Shown here: piece by piece, positions 61,444 through 64,000 of the stretch
How positions within the stretch are numbered: the stretch's first letter is position 1
How the letters are laid out: each line of letters begins with the position of its first letter
Source of the DNA: an uncultured Hungatella sp.
GTDB lineage: Bacteria > Bacillota > Clostridia > Lachnospirales > Lachnospiraceae
DNA: 64,000 nucleotides
Reading direction: 5' to 3'
NCBI GenBank assembly: GCA_910588325.1
Contig: CAJUPP010000007.1
Location: 1 to 64,000 of the forward strand
Notes under the pieces: generated by a model
Database searches by the model: none
The model's input: the letters and a program-made list of their open reading frames with translations, nothing else
Told to the model about the DNA's origin: nothing
Translations under genes and position numbers: made by a program

Positions 61444-62391
61444 AGGTGCTTTCATCGGAACCTGAGCCAGAAGAATCGCACAGAACACCAGTACACAGCC
61501 AAACAGCTCTTTCAGAGATAATTTCTGCCCCAGAATCACCCATCCGGCCAGAAGGGAAAATGCGGACTCCAGGCTTAAAATCAATGCCGCAACCGTAGGG
61601 TCCGTATTTTTCTGCCCCACCACCTGAAGGGTATACGCCACACCGCAGGACATTACACCTGCATAGCCAATGGGCAGCCATGCCTTCAGAATTGAAGACA
61701 AAGACGGCTGTTCCGTGAACATCATAGCCAGAAAAGCCAAAACCCCTGCCGTGAAAAACTGAACACAGGAAATAAAAACCCCGTCCGTCTTTGGCGAAAA
61801 ATAATCGATAACTAAAATATGGAAGGAAAACGCGATGGCGCCGAAAAACAGATACAGATCTCCCTTTCCCACATGAAATCCTTCGGTCATGCACAGCAAA
61901 TACATGCCTATAGTAGCAATCACGACACTGATCCACACAGTCCATCCCACCTTCTTCTTCACAAAGATTCCCAGGACAGGCACAATGACAATGTAAAGGG
62001 CCGTAATAAAGCCTGCCTTTCCCACAGTGGTGTGCATAATCCCCAGTTGCTGGAGAGAACTGCCTGCAAACAGGGCGATTCCGCAGCAGATGCCGCCTGT
62101 GATCCCGATCCTGTTGCTGTTTTTTTGCTGCTTTCTTTTTTGAGAAGCGCTGTGCCTGCCTCCCTGAAATAAAGCCTTCAGACGCCCGGCGTCCCTGAAT
62201 TGATGACGCCTAATCGGCGGCAGACTTTTTAAGTAAATACAGGGAATCAGAACCACACCGCCAATCAAAAAACGGACGGCATTAAAGGTAAAAGGCCCTA
62301 CATACTCCATGCCTACACTTTGCGCCACAAAAGCGACGCCCCAGATAAATGCTGCCAAACCCAGCATGAGATTGCTGTACATTCTCTTCAT
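61387..62391 (-). CDS. EamA/DMT-superfamily transporter
   Basis: 334 aa with about ten helices in two EamA halves (LMLGLAAFIWGVAFVAQSVGMEYVGPFTFNAVRFLIGG; LFFGAIAFSFHILVIDYFSPKTDGVFIS). A Lys/Gln-rich loop (about residues 70-90: SQKRKQQKNSNR) is longer than usual. Starts 9 nt after the ApbE stop with GGAAAA upstream, so the two are likely co-transcribed. Exports or imports a metabolite; substrate unknown. Confidence 0.9.
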   Translation of the reverse strand: MKRMYSNLMLGLAAFIWGVAFVAQSVGMEYVGPFTFNAVRFLIGGVVLIPCIYLKSLPPIRRHQFRDAGRLKALFQGGRHSASQKRKQQKNSNRIGITGGICCGIALFAGSSLQQLGIMHTTVGKAGFITALYIVIVPVLGIFVKKKVGWTVWISVVIATIGMYLLCMTEGFHVGKGDLYLFFGAIAFSFHILVIDYFSPKTDGVFISCVQFFTAGVLAFLAMMFTEQPSLSSILKAWLPIGYAGVMSCGVAYTLQVVGQKNTDPTVAALILSLESAFSLLAGWVILGQKLSLKELFGCVLVFCAILLAQVPMKAPLGTFFRVPAGKDEGGGKK

Positions 62392-62400
62392 CGTATTTTC

Positions 62401-63489
62401 CTAGTCTCCCATCATATATTGTTCAAACCCAGAACTGTACTCTTCCCTTCCGTCCGGATAAATCCACATGGCCTCTACGCCGTCCACAGACTCAACAAAG
62501 CTTTTTCCCTCTTTCGGCTCCATATTAAACACCGCCGTGGACAGGCAGTCTGCCAGACCGGAATCCTGACACAAAATGGATACGGATGCATACATGTCCC
62601 ACGGCATAAGCAGGTCAGGATGAATGATATGATGATATTTCTTCCCGCCTACCGTATAGAACCTCTGATACACCCCGCTGGTTACCAGCGACATGTCCTG
62701 AATTCCCAGTCGGTGAAGGTAAGTCTGGCTGCTTTCCAGATCCGGATTCTGGATTCCTACCACCCACATTCCATCCGGCCTGGAGCCAATGGCCCTTACA
62801 TTTCCTCCTACACTGATCATGGCGTTTCCAAGCCCGTCTTCCTCCAGCTTTCGGCATACCATCTCCGTGGCATACCCCTTTCCCACAGAACCCACATCCA
62901 GGCTCATCTCAGGATCTTCCAAATATACTGTAGAATGTTCCCTGTCAATCTTCACCTTCGTGATATCCGTATGCCTGGCTGCTTCCTTAAGTTCCTCCTC
63001 CGTAGGAAGCTTGGCCTGTCCCGAATCATTGCTTCCCGCCTCCCGGTATTCATGCCAAAGGGAAAGTATGCTTCCCATGGCGATATTAATCCGTCCGTCT
63101 GTCTTCTGGTACATCTCTATGGCTTCTTCCAGCATATCAATAATCTTTTCATCTACCTGAACCGGCATGATTCCTGCATTGTCATTGATGGTTTTTATAT
63201 TGGAAATTCCCGGATAATCTGTATAAATGTCATAAAGCTGATGATACACATTAAGCTCATTATGAAAGCTTTCCGCATAAGCCCTAAAGGTTTCCTCATC
63301 CTTTGTGTATGCGATAATGCTGGTAACCGTATCAAACATTCCAAAAAACTGGGCATCATATCTGGTAAGTTTTGATTTTCCCCCTGGCTTCCCTCCGCCA
63401 AGGCTGCATCCTGCCAAAACAAAGCTGATTCCCAAAATTAAGATCCCTGACATCCATAACTTTCTATTCCATGAATGTATATTTTTCAC
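62401..63489 (-). CDS. apbE: FAD:protein FMN transferase (ApbE), lipoprotein
   Basis: 362 aa from GTG 63487-63489, chosen because GAGGAAG lies just upstream. Signal peptide with lipobox (LILGISFVLAGCSLGG). ApbE motifs: FFGMFDTVTSIIAYT, SLWHEYREAGSN, SLDVGSVGKGYATEMV, NAMISVGGNVRAIGSRPDG, and YHHIIHPDLLMPW (DGRxHHI-like metal/FAD region). Attaches FMN to Thr/Ser of flavoproteins such as Rnf/Nqr subunits outside the membrane. Confidence 0.93.
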   Translation of the reverse strand: MKNIHSWNRKLWMSGILILGISFVLAGCSLGGGKPGGKSKLTRYDAQFFGMFDTVTSIIAYTKDEETFRAYAESFHNELNVYHQLYDIYTDYPGISNIKTINDNAGIMPVQVDEKIIDMLEEAIEMYQKTDGRINIAMGSILSLWHEYREAGSNDSGQAKLPTEEELKEAARHTDITKVKIDREHSTVYLEDPEMSLDVGSVGKGYATEMVCRKLEEDGLGNAMISVGGNVRAIGSRPDGMWVVGIQNPDLESSQTYLHRLGIQDMSLVTSGVYQRFYTVGGKKYHHIIHPDLLMPWDMYASVSILCQDSGLADCLSTAVFNMEPKEGKSFVESVDGVEAMWIYPDGREEYSSGFEQYMMGD

Positions 63490-63707
63490 CTGTACTTCCT
63501 CTTTCCGCCATAAAATAATTCTTATCTTCTGAACCATTTTAACATAAAAATTAAATGATGCAAGCAAAAAATGCCTTATTGGCTGATCTGCAGCTCATTC
63601 GCAGTTGGAGGTATCATACTTTCTATACATATTTCATATATTATCCCTGTAGGTAAAGACAGATTACAAACGATTTTATAAATTTTCTTAACATTCTCTA
63701 AATCCCC

Positions 63708-63736
63708 TTGCTGTCTGCCTTTGAGTGTGCTATAAT
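63708..63736 (+). promoter_or_regulatory. promoter of the PAP2-like gene
   Basis: TTGCTG (63708-63713), 17-nt spacer, TATAAT (63731-63736) with a TGC extended -10. Confidence 0.75.
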
Positions 63737-63790
63737 CCGGAAAGTTACAAATAAAGATTTTTGATTGTCTAGAAATTTCAGAGGTGCTTT

Positions 63791-64000
63791 ATGAAACAAT
63801 TGCTGCAGAAATATAGGCATGCATGGATTCTGCTTTACGGTTTTATCTATCTTCCATGGTTTTTATACCTGGAGAAACATGTAACCCGTGATTATTATGT
63901 GCTTCATACCAAGCTGGATGACCTGATTCCCTTCAGTGAATACTTCATCATTCCATACTTTTTATGGTTTTTGTACGTGAGTGCTGCCATCCTCTTTTTC
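63791..64000 (+). CDS. PAP2-family phosphatase-like membrane protein (partial, runs off the window)
   Basis: First 70 codons only, starting at ATG 63791 behind GAGGTG. The product begins MKQLLQKYRHAWILLYGFIY and shows two hydrophobic segments with the LPWFLYLEKHVTRDYYVLHTKLDDLIPFSEYFIIPYFLWF arrangement found at the N-terminus of Firmicutes PAP2-like phosphatases. Catalytic motifs lie beyond the end, so the family is provisional. Confidence 0.6.
   Translation, partial: MKQLLQKYRHAWILLYGFIYLPWFLYLEKHVTRDYYVLHTKLDDLIPFSEYFIIPYFLWFLYVSAAILFF

Noticed and set aside
62320..63375. 351-codon plus-strand frame opposite apbE
   Set aside because: No RBS, no recognisable domain; it mirrors the ApbE coding strand.
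1..64000. tRNA, rRNA or prophage structural genes
   Set aside because: No cloverleaf, rRNA-like sequence or capsid/tail/terminase genes were recognised on reading both strands; weak tRNAs could still be missed without a dedicated scan.

Overview
This 64 kb window looks like chromosome from a Gram-positive, low-to-mid GC Clostridia, most likely a gut Lachnospiraceae. The evidence is Firmicutes-type ribosome binding sites (AGGAGG) and sigma-A promoters (several TTGACA-N17-TATAAT-like), a clostridial-style pyrBI pair, a LoaP/NusG-headed capsule operon, ABC sugar operons with LacI regulators, and a yybP-ykoY riboswitch. No rRNA, tRNA or CRISPR array was recognised. The species is not determined.

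Layout. 1-2894 (-): three-gene ABC export-type system (ATPase, membrane-anchored Ig-like protein, FtsX/MacB permease cut by the window edge). 3107-9807 (+): pyrB-pyrI-P1 peptidase-GntR in one overlapping run, then a GntP-type permease and an IlvD/Edd dehydratase, which suggests sugar-acid use controlled by the GntR protein. 10053-17458 (-): ribokinase-like kinase, GH38 alpha-mannosidase, class I amidotransferase and a four-module CoA-disulfide-reductase/rhodanese/siroheme/ferredoxin protein. 17744-19808: D-amino-acid transaminase facing a VOC-NUDIX fusion. 20127-22309 (+): BlaI/BlaR1-like pair.

23115-27001 is a strikingly AT-rich accessory block with an unusual PLP aminotransferase, a pentapeptide-repeat protein and an NspC-like PLP decarboxylase. 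It is bounded by a perfect 17-bp inverted repeat and lies next to a tyrosine recombinase (27163-28077). It is the best candidate in the window for an undescribed, possibly invertible, system. 28260-35738 (-): a DUF134/NifX-like metal protein, then a LacI-regulated ABC sugar operon with a GH4 glycosidase and PfkB kinase. 35963-39685 (-): RES-domain toxin-like protein, small membrane protein, Rpn-family nuclease and a decayed membrane-protein gene.

39774-54301 (-) is a roughly 14.5 kb Wzy-type capsular/exopolysaccharide operon. It starts at a consensus promoter (54390-54418) and reads: small ORF, loaP-like antiterminator, DegT aminotransferase, initiating sugar transferase, glycosyltransferases, Wzy, TagF-like and TagD-like proteins for glycerol-phosphate decoration, aspartate-racemase homologue, pyruvyltransferase plus FrhB-like partner, and Wzx flippase. 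A divergent XRE regulator (54693) may control it.

55236-58875 (-): MetH-activation-like protein, metF, then hflC and hflK. hflK is preceded by a complete leader: promoter, a manganese-sensing yybP-ykoY aptamer (59004-59097) and an overlapping terminator. 59429-64000: PTS EIIC-like membrane protein, DUF368 protein, DMT transporter, ApbE flavin transferase and the start of a PAP2-like protein. Two kinds of complex palindromic repeat occur, one present twice (9815-9931 and 54458-54596) and one 168-bp element (59204-59371).
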